Below are positions 22,636 through 34,041 of a stretch of 64,000 nt of DNA, piece after piece. Under the pieces are notes generated by a model. The model made no database searches, was not told where the DNA came from, and worked only from the letters and a program-made list of their open reading frames with translations. The first letter of the stretch is position 1, and every line of letters starts with the position of its first letter. Both the position numbers and the translations under genes were made by a program. Source of the DNA: Jackrogersella multiformis (Eukaryota; Ascomycota; Sordariomycetes; Xylariales; Hypoxylaceae); NCBI GenBank assembly GCA_902806575.1, contig CADCXD010000007.1:496001-560000 (forward strand). Reading direction: 5' to 3'.

Positions 22636-24706
22636 CTAACTAAGTTCAAACTTCAACGCATCGTATTGCACGTACACAGTTGCCGGCAACAAGGCCGTCT
22701 GCGTATCCGTCGCGTTGAACGGCAGACTCAAGGTGAATTCGTTCAAGCCCACCTTCAGAAACTTGGCCGCCTGGAACTCGAACTCCTTCTCGATGTTCTG
22801 GCAGACCACGCCGCTTCGGACACCGCACGAACCGCTGCGGTACGATGGTATAACCCACGTGGTAATATCACGTCCGTTGACGGCGACGGTGTAAGGGAGA
22901 TTGGAATACTTCTCATTAGGGAGGATTGCCCACTTGTCGTTTCCGTTGGCCGTCTTGGCGCCCGCAAGTTGGACTGTAAGCAGTGCCGTCTGGCGGTTGT
23001 TCGTGAGTTGATCGCGAGTGAGGTTGAACTGGATAGTCCAATTATTGACGTTTTCGTAGTATGGCTCCGAACGGAAGTAATTGGAGCGGCCGGGAAACAC
23101 GCTCCAGTGTATATAGTTGAAGTCCTCGGCTTCTTTACTCTCGCCGATCTTGTAAACAACACCGTCCGGGAAATCGGTTGGGAAATCCCAGTTAGCCCAG
23201 TAGATGCGGTATTGCTCGGGTTGCAAAGGCTTCGAAGTATCTGGAGCATAGCCGTGCTTGAACTCCCCTGCCGATTTGTCTGGCGTACCAATTCGCCAGA
23301 TCTCCTTGCCCTTGTTTTTTATTGTCCACTGAAATTTAGACACATTCTTGCTCCCAGCTTTCGATACTTTGACATCGTCTTGGATGAACCACCCAAAGAC
23401 ACCTTCGGCATAAACGGTCAACCTGTAGACGCCTTCTTTCACCATAGGGATCTCCAGCGCTCCGGTATTGGGATTGATATCAGCCCAATACTGCAGACTG
23501 GACTGGTTGAAGACGTTCAGTTGGAAATCCTGCTTGTTCTCGGAGAGAACGGCGATTGGCCTCTTTCCACCCTTCGGTATATTAACGGTAGCCTTGAACG
23601 TAGTGCGCTTTGACGTCGGTGCGTAGTTGGGCACATACTGGGCGATGCTATCGTAGAATTTGCTATTCCATGTTGGATTTGCATATTTCGCTGCATCAGC
23701 CCTCAGTTCGGCGAGCGTTGTATCCGGCCCACCCTTGTTAAAGTGATAATACTGCGGACCAAAGGTGCGGTCGAAACCGTGTGTTATGTTAGGTACAGGA
23801 GCGCCGTGATGGCCTGAAACTATATAGTTGTACTGTGGATATGGGTTATTAGTTGTGAGTTACTTCTATCTTACCAAAACAATATCAAAGGAATGTTGAA
23901 AGATAACTTACAACTATGCCATCAACAACTAGATCTGAGTGAAGCGGGCCACCGTAATATGTCTCTCGCGTATTATGTACTAGCCATGCGCCGTAAGTAT
24001 TGCCATCAGAGCTGGTCGATCCATCCGAGTACTGTCCATGAACATCGTGGTCACGCCACACCTCAGCAAAGGTGTACTTCGTGAAGTAGTCCGAGTATTG
24101 TGACACGTATTCATCGTTAGTTGTGTTGCCCAGATAGGTCGTTGCATCCTGGACTACGACTCCATTCTTATTAGCATCTGATGAGGGGAAGTGTGCCCAA
24201 TTTCCGTCGCTACTAGATAGATGAGTCCATAAAGCTGTGCTTGGCCTGAAAAGCGTGCGTAGTTCACCGAGTCCTCGGAGGAAAGGTGTCGTCTGGTTGA
24301 AATATGTAACTCGGGAGAAGACATGCAAGCCAGTTTCACCTTCCCGTAAGAACCAATATTGTTCCAATGTCTGGTTCGTAGATGCGTATGTATCCCGCAT
24401 CACAACACCTCCGTATGGTGTTCCGGTCGAGTCGACTCCCTTGATGAGCTGGAATTTTGCGGTGCCTCCCGGAGTCCAGAACCCACTAGGCACACAAGAA
24501 CAGTCGAGATACGGCCCTCTCCCTGAGGAGCCTAAGAGATCCTCCTTGCCCAGAACGAGCTTGGAAACCCCCCCAGTGCTCTTACTCACAGCCACTAATA
24601 GGTCGTCGTTCTGCAGAACATATTGAGTCCCAGTCTCAGTCGCATTCAAGAATGCCGTTGCCTGAGATACAAGGATGGCAAAAGCCAACAACTTCAACAA
24701 GACCAT
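22636..24706 (-). CDS. Secreted rhamnogalacturonan endolyase (PL4)
   Basis: Two exons: 23912-24706 and 22636-23832 (79-nt intron, phase 0), giving 663 aa. Residues 1 to about 18 (MVLLKLLAFAILVSQATA) are a signal peptide. The N-terminal catalytic beta-sandwich shows GPYLDCSC, GVVMRDTYASTNQ, EQYWFLREGETGLH and the conserved YGAWLVH...ETYYGGP region. It is followed by an Fn3-like and a CBM-like domain (FGWFIQDDVKV, YRIYWANWDFP, VYVQYDALKFELS). Known role: beta-elimination of rhamnogalacturonan-I backbone between rhamnose and galacturonic acid during plant cell-wall breakdown. The length suits the longer RglB-like group. A TATA-like element lies about 50 nt upstream (24752-24758). It is divergent from the pectin methylesterase gene, which suggests shared induction on pectin (inference). 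Confidence 0.95.
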
Positions 24707-25867
24707 CCTATCGAAGAGAACCAGATTTTGGGGAATATTGTGGCTCTGGTGTATATAATTCGGGGAAGTGGGTCGCCGATTACATTCGCCTCAGTATTTC
24801 TTCCCCCTGACGGCTCGAGCAGGTTCGCTATATAGATCTTTCCAACATGGTCTCTTATTTTGGTGACAAGTAACTGCCTTTTTTCGTATGAATATCTCGG
24901 TCATTCTTAAACCGAACAATTCTTCCAGGGGAAACTTTCTCAGCTCAACGATACCTACCTAAGGTAGGTTAGGTATGATGGAATGAGGGGGAGATGACCT
25001 CGGACTAGGTACTTGGCGGCATGGCGTTACATGGTTCGTTAAATCTGGATTGTTAACCATGATTCTAGATCCGAGTCTCTTTATGGACCAGACATTTTAG
25101 CAAAAACAGGAACCAACCACAAAATACGACGTGTTAGTCTTAGTCGTGAGGCTTGGATGGTCGCTATGAGTATAAACTCCACGAGGGACAAATCCGTAAT
25201 ACTACCTCTCGTAATAGGTAGCTTCTTGGGGTATATAATATCTAATATTATCACTCCATTTACTTATGAACTAATATTATAATAATTATAAATATAATCG
25301 TGCATTTTTACGGATCTCTAAAGTATTTAACATAACCAGCCATATTCTAGTAATCAGTTCAGACTTCGGCCATAAACATTAGTTTGCTCTATATTACCAC
25401 CTCGTCGCCCCGCGCTAGATCATAGAGATTTTGATAAATACGGCAGAATATCTTGCAGTCGAAAAGTACCGAGGGTAAGTAGATCTAGAACGATACGCTG
25501 TGCTACCTAGGCAGACTCGCTACCGTCCACGGGTTAGATGATATGTAGCTCTATCGTGCTGAGTGGTCTAAGGTAGCCGGATAACTCAAGTCGTTACTAG
25601 GTATATATCCGTAAATATCATTCGACTTTAGAGAACAGTTACCATCCATCCTACTGTAATCAGCGCATTAAACGGATCAAATATCCATTTGATTTGGTAT
25701 ATGCGCTGACTATAATAACGAGTTGTTTGCCATGCTCGTAGTATCCGATCCGCAATTATAGAAAAGGGGCTGTCAGAGTATTCTATTCACCAAACTACCT
25801 ACTCTTAATTATATCCATCCCACCGGGATGATTGAGTAGATCTAAAATATATACGGCAATCTTCAAT
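24707..25867. promoter_or_regulatory. Divergent promoter between PL4 and CE8 pectin genes
   Basis: 1.16 kb between two start codons pointing away from each other. The middle (about 25230-25330) is strongly AT-rich, and ACCTACCTAAGGTAGGTT occurs near 24955. No gene is seen. Both flanking genes act on pectin, so shared regulatory sites are plausible but not identified. Confidence 0.6.
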
Positions 25868-28169
25868 ATGCTTGTATCTAAAATGACCCTTCTATTGGGG
25901 CATCTATTTAGCCTCTTCACTTCTCTGGCGTTCGGGACCAACGTATCGGGTGTTAATCGTTCTTTCGCATCTGCCTCTAATTCATTGATACAAGCTACGG
26001 CTTCTTCCTCATCGTGTGGAGCTCATCCTACGAGTGCCTCGAAGGCCCCCGCAGGTGCCGTCGTTGTTGACTTGAACAACTCAACAGCTGGTTCTTTTCC
26101 CAGTTTGTCTGCCGCATTAGCATCACTTCCTAGCGATTCTTCATGTCAGACGATATTTATGGTGCCCGGCACTTACATCGAACAGGTATCAGTTGATCGT
26201 CGTGGTCAGACTGTTATCATTGGGCATACCACGGACAGCCCTGGAAAGGGGTATTCTGGCAACGAAGTTACTATTTCGTACAGTCGCGGCCTTTCCGTCT
26301 CGCCGCCTCCCGTGGGCCACTCTAATGCCGAGACAGCCGTCATTTCTACCGCGTCTTCGAACGTGGCTTTTTACAATGTTAACTTCATCAACACAAAGAA
26401 TCTAGACGGAGCAACGGCCAATTATGTAACACTGGCCGCTTCAGTATACGGCAGTCACATTGGATTCTATGGATGTTCTTTCACCGGCTGGCAAGATACC
26501 CTTCTCACTGGATCCACCAGTGGCTACCAGTATTACGAGTCTTGCTATATAGATGGAGCCATTGATTTCATCTGGGGTTATTCTGCTGCCTACTTTAAGG
26601 GGTGTACCATCGCCGCCAAACGGAAGTCGTCTTGCATTACCGCCCATAGCCGAAAAGATGAATCCGGAATAGGGGTTTATGTGTTTGACCAGTGCCTCGT
26701 GACTGCGGCAGAAGGTTATTCATCTCTGACCAAATCTGCAGTTTATCTCGGAAGGCCATATTCAGAGTATGCAAAGGTCATCTTTAAGAACTCTTATCTG
26801 GACTCTGTAGTACATCCGGCTGGGTGGAAGCAATGGGGAACATCTGACCCTCGACTGGATCATATCACATTCGCCGAATTCAACAATACGGGGCCCGGAA
26901 ACTGGGAGAATAACGTAGAAGCTCGTAAGAGCTTTGGCAAAGCAACATTGCTAAAATCTGACGGTTATCCTCTTTCCAGGGTCATGGACTCAACTTCCTG
27001 GATCGACATGGTGAACTGGGATAGCATTAGTACACCATCGAAGCCATTGACACCACAAATTGGTTCCCTGACTCCGAGAAATTCAGCTACCACTTTTTCA
27101 GAAGCTGATTCCACATCTCCAGCTGTCGGTGATTACATCGTCTCGAAGTCACCTATTGAAGGCGAATCCGTCTACTCGAGCTTTGCAAAAGCGATAGCAG
27201 CTATTCAGGATATCTCAAGCAAAGATGTCGTGACGGTGTTCGTCTATCCTGGTGTCTACAAGGAACAACTCGTCTTTAACCGATCTGGCACTACGATATT
27301 TCGTGGCTACTCAGAGAATCCATCCGACAACACTCGGAACCAAGTCATCCTCCAAAATAGTGCTGGAGTTGATACACAAGCCGACCAAAGCAACTCAGAT
27401 TCGGCGACTTTATATTCCCGGGCCAAATATCTCCAGCTCTACAACATCAACCTAAACAACGTTTTCGGCCAGACTCGTAACTATGCGTCCCTCGGGTTCG
27501 CCAGCGGTAATAATGGATATACATCCTTTTATGGGTGTCAAGTTACCGGCAACCAAGACACGTTCAACATGAACGTAGGAACCAGTGTATTTGCCTACAA
27601 CACTTTAGTCGAGGGGTCTATTGATTTCATCTGGGGGGCAGGCACAGCTTATTTCCTTAACTCCACGATAGTACCCAACACCGATGGCGGTAGTATCGCC
27701 GCCATGAAAAGGGCGTCGAGCTCTACCACTGGGGGTCTAGTGTTTGATCAATGCACCGTCGCAGCGGCCAAGGGCGTCAAGGCCGGATCTATCTTCCTAG
27801 GCCGGCCATATAACGAATACTCTCGGGTTGCCTATATCAACACCTATCTAGATATTTCGATATCGGCAGCAGAGTGGTCGGTATGGTCAAAGTCTGATCC
27901 TCGGACTGGTGGGATTCTCTTCGGCGAATACCACAACAATGGTCCAGGGGCTTCCACCGGATCCCGTGCCGCCTTCTCGCGACAGCTTTCCGATGCGGAT
28001 GTCGCACAATTCCAGCTTGCCAACTTTTTCTCTTCTCAGGGGACTTCATGGTAAGTCATATTGTGTGTTGCGAGGTCGTCTTGTTAAGCATGACTAAAAA
28101 CCGCCTTGTAGGATCAACATGACTTATGTTAAGACTGCCCCTTTTAAGGCTAGATCCTACCTAGATTAG
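25868..28169 (+). CDS. Secreted pectin methylesterase with two tandem CE8 domains
   Basis: Two exons: 25868-28050 and 28112-28169, giving 746 aa. The final exon supplies the C-terminal NMTYVKTAPFKARSYLD. The ATG at 25868 gives a hydrophobic signal peptide; a second in-frame ATG at 25883 is also possible. Two complete pectinesterase beta-helix domains are present. Domain 1 has GWQDTLL (about 207), AIDFIWG (Asp about 232), VFDQC and LGRPYSEY (Arg about 296), then GWKQW. Domain 2 has GNQDTFN (about 561), SIDFIWG (about 585), VFDQC and LGRPYNEY (about 646), then EWSVW. The catalytic Asp/Asp/Gln/Arg/Trp set is therefore present in both. Known role: demethylation of homogalacturonan. Most fungal enzymes have one domain of about 330 aa, so the doubling is unusual. 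A Ser/Thr-rich linker joins the halves. Confidence 0.96.
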
Positions 28170-28613
28170 TGCTACCACGACGGTAGTGTCTCTTCTATGA
28201 TGCTAATAGATATCATTTATATTACTCGAGGAGCTCAAATTAGAAATGAGTAAATACTTACCTAGCCAGGATAAGGAGATGATGTCAAGCTCACTTGAAG
28301 AAAGGCATCGTGATTTATAAAATACTCATTCTGCCTAGTTCTGCAAACACGTAGAAAATAACCTCGCATGCCCTATTTTTCTCATTCCAGTATGATTGCT
28401 CTCCCCTCAAGTCTTTGCCATACATATCCCCATTTTCCTTATCTCACAGGATATATGATTGTACCCACAAACTCCTTGCTTCTTGTGAACAGGGAAAGAA
28501 AAGAAAAGAAATGTGGCATCACAAACTTCAGATGAAGCTGCTGTGATAGGGTTTTATCAAATTAATCTGAGACGTTTAAAAAGAAGGTAGCAACGAAGTT
28601 TATGATGTATTGG
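28170..28613. other. Convergent 3' flanks of CE8 and ADE13 genes
   Basis: No gene seen. Confidence 0.55.
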
Positions 28614-31579
28614 TTAGAGGCTGAGCTGAGCAGTCTCGGCCTTAGAAATGTGTTCTTGATATGGCCCCAACTTCTTCTCAACTACTCCTCCCTTACCGCA
28701 GTATCTATCCACCTAAATCGATCGTAGTTAGTAGCTGCTATGTACAAGATACTGTTGTTATGAAGAACAATGAATTCGGTATATTTCATGATCTGCTAGC
28801 TCACGAGCAGACATGAAATGCACTGAAATGTATGGAATAATGGGTGATAAGGGCTTACAATTGTTGCGCTTCGGCCTGTGTAAAGTTTCGGGTCTAGCAT
28901 TGCATCGAGGTCATTCCAAATATCCTTGAAGTATTCGTCCTTCTTGATACGCTCGACGAGATCGTTGTTTCCGCCCTATTCCATGTTAGCTTCACATAAA
29001 CTAGACAAGCTACTACCGTAAACACTCTAGTTTCCGAGGAACAAAAAGGACATTATTAGAAGGAGGTGTCAAAATATACTATAAATCAGTTAGCATAGAT
29101 ACATATATTGGAGAAAGTGATCAAAGAGAATAACAGTCCGAGGTTGCGAGTGCTTTAATACATACCCTCATGCTTAACAACGTGGCTAGCCTCGTGCGAA
29201 AGCACTCTGACTTTCTCATGCGCTTCCTGTCGGGAACCTCCTTTGGAAACCATCTTCATTAGGATAGCTTCAGTGATCATCTTTGATAAGAAGTTAGTAA
29301 ATTCAATTATGGAAAATGATTGTGGTGAAATATAAACGATGTCTTAAGATAAGCGCAAAAAGGTGATGAAAAGGGGGGTACATAGCATTTTGAGATGGAC
29401 ATACAAAAGGGAGCTCCTGTCTATTACGCCAGTCTATTCGTTTCGGGTAAACGACTAAACCATTGGTCACATTGTCAAGTCCTATCAGAATAGCGTCTGC
29501 AAGAAGAAACTAATGATTGTTAGTTCTCATGTAGCTCTTCTAGGTCAGGTCCAGATGCTGTCTCACCATTTCGGGAATATCAATGCGACGGATGGCTATA
29601 TGGTTTACATATTAGCGGTATCTATTAAAGACAAAGCTAGCGTCTACTTACCGCTGTCATCTAATGATCTTTCCAACCATTGTGCTGTGAAGGTGTTCGA
29701 GAAATTGACAGGAAGGCTCGCAAGTTTGCGACCAAGAGAGCAGATGCGTTCGGAACTGATGTTGGATAAATTAGTGTCATAGGTCACTTAGAGGTAGAAA
29801 TATTCAATTCTTAGACATAGCCAATACGCTCATGTGCTGACAGGACACCTCAAAAGTAGACGTACCGCATAGGATTCCTCTTATACGCCATGGCAGAGCC
29901 TAAAAGAGTGATGTTAGCAATTGTTTATGGATATAGGATGCTTAAATTAGAGAAAATTCTGCTTCTCGGTTATAAGACACCAGTTAAGGGGTATTTAAGA
30001 GCCAGATGTATCACTCTCTGGATTAGGCAGACATCGTTCCCTTATTTATGTTACATATTGGAGAGATAACTTACTTCCAATTTGATCCTTTTCAAATGGC
30101 TCTTCCCTGGTGGTAGCTGTCAGTCTATGTAGGTGCGAATCCTGGAGCGGAGTTTACGAACAATTCCTTTAGATTGGCAAGATGACGAACTAACACAACC
30201 AACTATTAGTGTCATATACTTATTCTTGTGAGTTTGTTAGATACTTACTGTCGGATGTGATACGTTGCGCGGTAGCGCCTAACCCGGCGACAGCATTTGC
30301 GACGCGCAGATCGACCTTTCGCGTGTAGGTCTGGGTTGAGATTGAATAGCACTACGATAACTAGTGTTAATGGTTTGCCCCCATTGGTAGTCCTAGGAGC
30401 TACTTACACCGGGGAATTTAGCCTTCTCGCAGAGAAGAACATTCATTTCATCGACTTTGGCTTCATCTCCCTTGAACAATTCAAGGAAGGATGCCTGAGT
30501 ACCGGTCGTTCCTTGTCCTCCGCGGAACTGGAGTTCCTTGCGCACATGTTCGATGTCCTCAAGGTCCATAACGAGCTCTTGGATCCACTGAGCAGCTCGC
30601 TTGCCTACTGTAATCAGTTGCGCCTGGCAACATAAGTCAGCAACTATGATGCTTTAAGATCTCTAATTAACCTGTAAAAGGATAGCACGAAGTCTACTTA
30701 CAGGTTGATAATGAGTGTAGCCTAAAGTTGGCTCATCCCGCCATTGTTGCGCAAAGTTGGATAGGTTGCTACGAAAGTCAGCACGCTTTTTCTATAGAAC
30801 ATCTCATCTGAAGTCGTATCACTTCTAAGGTGCGTAATTTGAAATGCGATGACGATCGCTATTCTTTTACGTACTACATTACATCAGCATTTGTATATTT
30901 TAGCCATACCAGTAATCTCGCCATATATCTATAAGGCTCTAGTAGGAGGACTTACCCTAATGACCTTGGCTAGCTTAGGGAGGATAAGATCCATCGCATC
31001 GCGCATGAGGATCAACTCGGTGTTATCAGTAACTACAGCAAGATCAATAACAACATAACAAACAAATACGATGTATGTCGTGAGTTACCAAAGCATGAAG
31101 TGGCCTACGAGTAAGATTAGTATATATGTAATTGCACATATTCATAACATCATCGTACCCCAGCATGGATGATACCAGCCGCCGCTGGTGCGACAACGCC
31201 GTACGCGTGGACGTGACCCATAACATCATGTCTGCGACGGCGTTCCTCCTCTATTGCGATCTGGAAGTCATCGTCCGTCACGGTAAGGTGAGCTCGCATC
31301 TGTTCGAGCGCTTCGTCTGTGACTATAGTGGCACTATAGGTTAACCAACAGAACCTTTACCGGATTCTAATAGCAATGGTAATGATAATGCGTAATTGAT
31401 GGTGGTAATTTAATCAATAACTTACTGGACTCGAGGCCGAGCTCCTTCTCAGCCTCGGCAAGCCATAACCATAGCTGGCGCCAAGTGCTGTGCCTGCTTC
31501 TCTGGCTGAACAGCTTCTTCATTTCCTCGCTAGAGTAGCGGGAATCAAGAGGCGTCTTGTAATAATCGTAGCCAGCCAT
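28614..31579 (-). CDS. ADE13: Adenylosuccinate lyase, 16 exons including several micro-exons
   Basis: Exons in transcript order: 31426-31579, 31159-31322, 31088-31103, 30956-31032, 30702-30791, 30408-30623, 30249-30351, 30162-30189, 30075-30106, 29866-29899, 29652-29755, 29567-29595, 29405-29509, 29166-29280, 28859-28975 and 28614-28712; about 493 aa. Family landmarks: RRRHDVMGHVHA, PAAAGIIHAGATSCFVTDN, THYQPAQ, GTTGTQASFLELF, the fumarate-lyase signature SSAMAYKRNP (split by an intron), and LVVYPKRI. Known role: two steps of purine synthesis, cleaving SAICAR and adenylosuccinate with release of fumarate. Oddities: exons of 16, 28, 32, 34 and 29 nt; a non-consensus GTTCGT donor after exon 8; exon 5 adds about eight residues not expected in the family; and the exon 14-15 junction is off by one base, repaired if the CCC at 28974-28976 were CC. 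The intact C-terminus argues for a working gene. Confidence 0.9.
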
Positions 31580-32410
31580 GGTCGAATATCGGTTTACGAC
31601 GCTAGACAAGTATCAAGTACCTGGGTAAGTAGATGCGGATGGTCGACGTCGGGTTGAACCACGATTTATCGCGCAGTGAATAGGAGAACGAACGCGGCGC
31701 AAACCCTTGGAAGTTTATCAATACCTGCCTAGGTAGGAGAAAAGGGAAGAGATGACCTGAGACAAGAAAATATTTAACCAGATCAGCTCACGGTAGATGG
31801 TACGGCACGAAAGGAAATAACAACTTTGGAAATTAGATTGAAAACTTGGGTTATGTTTTAAGAGGTATAATCGTATTATGCAGATAATATGCGATCTTTT
31901 TTTTTTCTTCTTTTCTCTTTTCTCTTACTAAATCGTAATTTTCATACTGCCAATGGCGGGGCGAAAAATCTAGATGGAGGGGTAAATCGAAGCTATAAAG
32001 GGTAAGCGGTAAACCGATAGCTGAGTCTCATTGGCCAATTCAGTACCTAGGTAGGGCTAACGGCCTAGTACCTATGTGAAGTTCCACATCCACGTGGAAT
32101 GCTCAGCATACGGTGCAGATTGCCTTATCCTATGGTGAAATAGTATCTATTCTAATTGGTTAGCATATACCTATCTAGCCCAGGTATGTAGGATACTAGG
32201 TACTTTTATGGCAAACTTAGAGAGAACCTCTTTCTGCTTGCCTTGAATACCTTCGTCATTTAAATATATATATATATATATTTGAGACGGTGGTAACTCA
32301 AACTTCCGACTCGACACAGCTTCGAGAGAAGGTTGAACGATCAATATTCGACTTTCGAATCCGCAAAAGTTACCAATAATGTGATCGGGGCGCCTCCTTT
32401 GCAGGGCATT
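31580..32410. other. Intergenic region upstream of ADE13
   Basis: No gene. It contains TACCTAGGTA at 32044-32053, a poly-T/CT tract near 31897 and an (AT)n run at about 32265-32283. Confidence 0.55.
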
Positions 32411-33508
32411 TCACTGCGTATCTTCAGGCGGCATATCCCAACTCCTTATAGGTTTCCCTTTCTGCTTCCTCTTTCCGAGGGCCGTACCACCACCGCCAAC
32501 GAAATTCATGACCCATTCCGTTACCCGTCTCGTTTTTAGCAACTGATGATGTGCCGGCTTTGTTGATAATACGTCCTTCAAACTGTATAGGCCGCCCTGA
32601 TCAGCCCTATCTAGCTTCCGGCGGTAAAGTAGGTCCACTTTGGTGAGATCCTTCCTTAGACTGTGTCCATGAACTTTCTCCATGAAGACGCTGAGCGCAA
32701 CATTGCGGAGTAGCACAATGTCTTGCCTGCGGAGCTCTCTAAGACTCTTGCTCGAGGATTCGCTGAGTTCTGTCGATAGCCAGAAAGTCACGCTAAAACC
32801 AGACTTGGTCTCATCTCCAACAAGAAGCTCAATTAGAGACTTGGTCGAGCCCCACCTAGTCCTTACGGTGCGTGGTTCAGCAATGGAGATTATACCGACA
32901 ACAAGGTTGACTGTCATCGTCTGGGGCGAGATAGATTGGAGATATGGCCCAGTTGGCAGATCTTCAAGGTCGCTGAGATGTGCTGATTGGACAGCTAACG
33001 GTCGGCCCTGGTGAGTAGAGGAGTTGCTATTCTGGGTTGAGACGTAGGTACTATTTTCCTCGGTAGTATTGAATGAAGACTCATCGGTACTCAAGCTCAA
33101 AGTCGGTAGCTGGGATGACGATATGTCATCATGGACAGCGAGAGAGTGGTCATAAAACCGATTTAATATTTCCTGGCTGGTGTGACTAGTTCCTGTTAAC
33201 CTGGAGGAATGGTTAAGAGAAGCAGGAAAAATCGCAAAGAATGCTTCATCTCCATAATAGTCTGGTCTTATTTGGTGAAGCTGCGAGAAGCCGGTTGGCA
33301 GGGTAGTTTTCTTCAGTGGTATTGATCTCCAAACAACAAAATCCGGAGCTGACCCTAAGATCCTGTTCGCAGGTGTTGAGCCTGAAGAGCTATCGAGGCG
33401 GGCGAAGCTTGCGATTGGATCTAAGAATTGGTTCAAGAGATTTGACTCTTGCCAGTCAAGTCTATGATTTTCCGGTGCACCTGCGAGAATCAGAATCCTC
33501 CGCACCAT
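32411..33508 (-). CDS. Uncharacterised protein with a probable OB-fold nucleic-acid-binding domain
   Basis: Single exon, 365 aa, starting MVRRILILAGAPENHRLD. The middle is low-complexity Ser/Thr. The segment from about 200 to 310 (MTVNLVVGIISIAEPRTV, then LIELLVGDETKSGFSVTFWL, then LRRQDIVLLRNVALSVFM) reads as the alternating strands of an OB-fold, like the RPA/MEIOB/shieldin class: strand, DNA-facing loop, strand, then 'GDIVLLRN'. The C-terminus is basic (TALGKRKQKGKP). I do not recognise a named orthologue, and the fold call is pattern-based. Inference: a single-stranded DNA- or telomere-related binding protein. It is transcribed divergently from NDC80 with about 530 nt between starts, so the two may share a cell-cycle promoter. 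Confidence 0.75.
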   Translation of the reverse strand: MVRRILILAGAPENHRLDWQESNLLNQFLDPIASFARLDSSSGSTPANRILGSAPDFVVWRSIPLKKTTLPTGFSQLHQIRPDYYGDEAFFAIFPASLNHSSRLTGTSHTSQEILNRFYDHSLAVHDDISSSQLPTLSLSTDESSFNTTEENSTYVSTQNSNSSTHQGRPLAVQSAHLSDLEDLPTGPYLQSISPQTMTVNLVVGIISIAEPRTVRTRWGSTKSLIELLVGDETKSGFSVTFWLSTELSESSSKSLRELRRQDIVLLRNVALSVFMEKVHGHSLRKDLTKVDLLYRRKLDRADQGGLYSLKDVLSTKPAHHQLLKTRRVTEWVMNFVGGGGTALGKRKQKGKPIRSWDMPPEDTQ

Positions 33509-34041
33509 CGCGATACAAATGAAACCATTATGGTATTAGGGGAAATTGAATATGTGCGATTTATATAATAGAAGGCTTAATATTTGAAAGGAACAGAATT
33601 TGGAGTTGAGGTTGTAATGGTGAAGTTTACGGCGCTGGCAGGTTAGATGAAAGGTACCTAGCCTTGGGTCATAATCACCTCCTGTAATACAGTTTAAGTG
33701 CTCTAAAGGCCGTCTCTTTTATTGGTTCTGCCCCGCTGCCCCACTAGATTGCTGAGATTCGGTTTGTTGACGCCTCCCTGCGTGGACCAATCATAATGAA
33801 TTTCGATTTGTTTACTTAAATCGGGGCAATCGGGCACCGACAAAATGCAGGGCACTTGCATTGATTGATTGGAATAGGTATTGAACCATCCATTCAACTC
33901 GCAACTTCTTCTTTCTCCAATCTCTACTCCAATCCCCAATTTGCAGACCACAAACTTTTGGAAACTCTTAACCATCAATCATTTAAGGCTTTATTTACAT
34001 TAGAGCACAAACCTTTCCTTTGAGTTGCATTTTTTACCACC
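33509..34041. promoter_or_regulatory. Bidirectional promoter region, OB-fold gene and NDC80
   Basis: 533 nt between divergent start codons. No gene and no recognised element. A pyrimidine-rich stretch precedes the NDC80 start. Confidence 0.5.

Noticed and set aside
22666..23613. 315-codon open frame opposite the PL4 gene
   Set aside because: It is the antisense shadow of a well-supported lyase exon and shows no domain.
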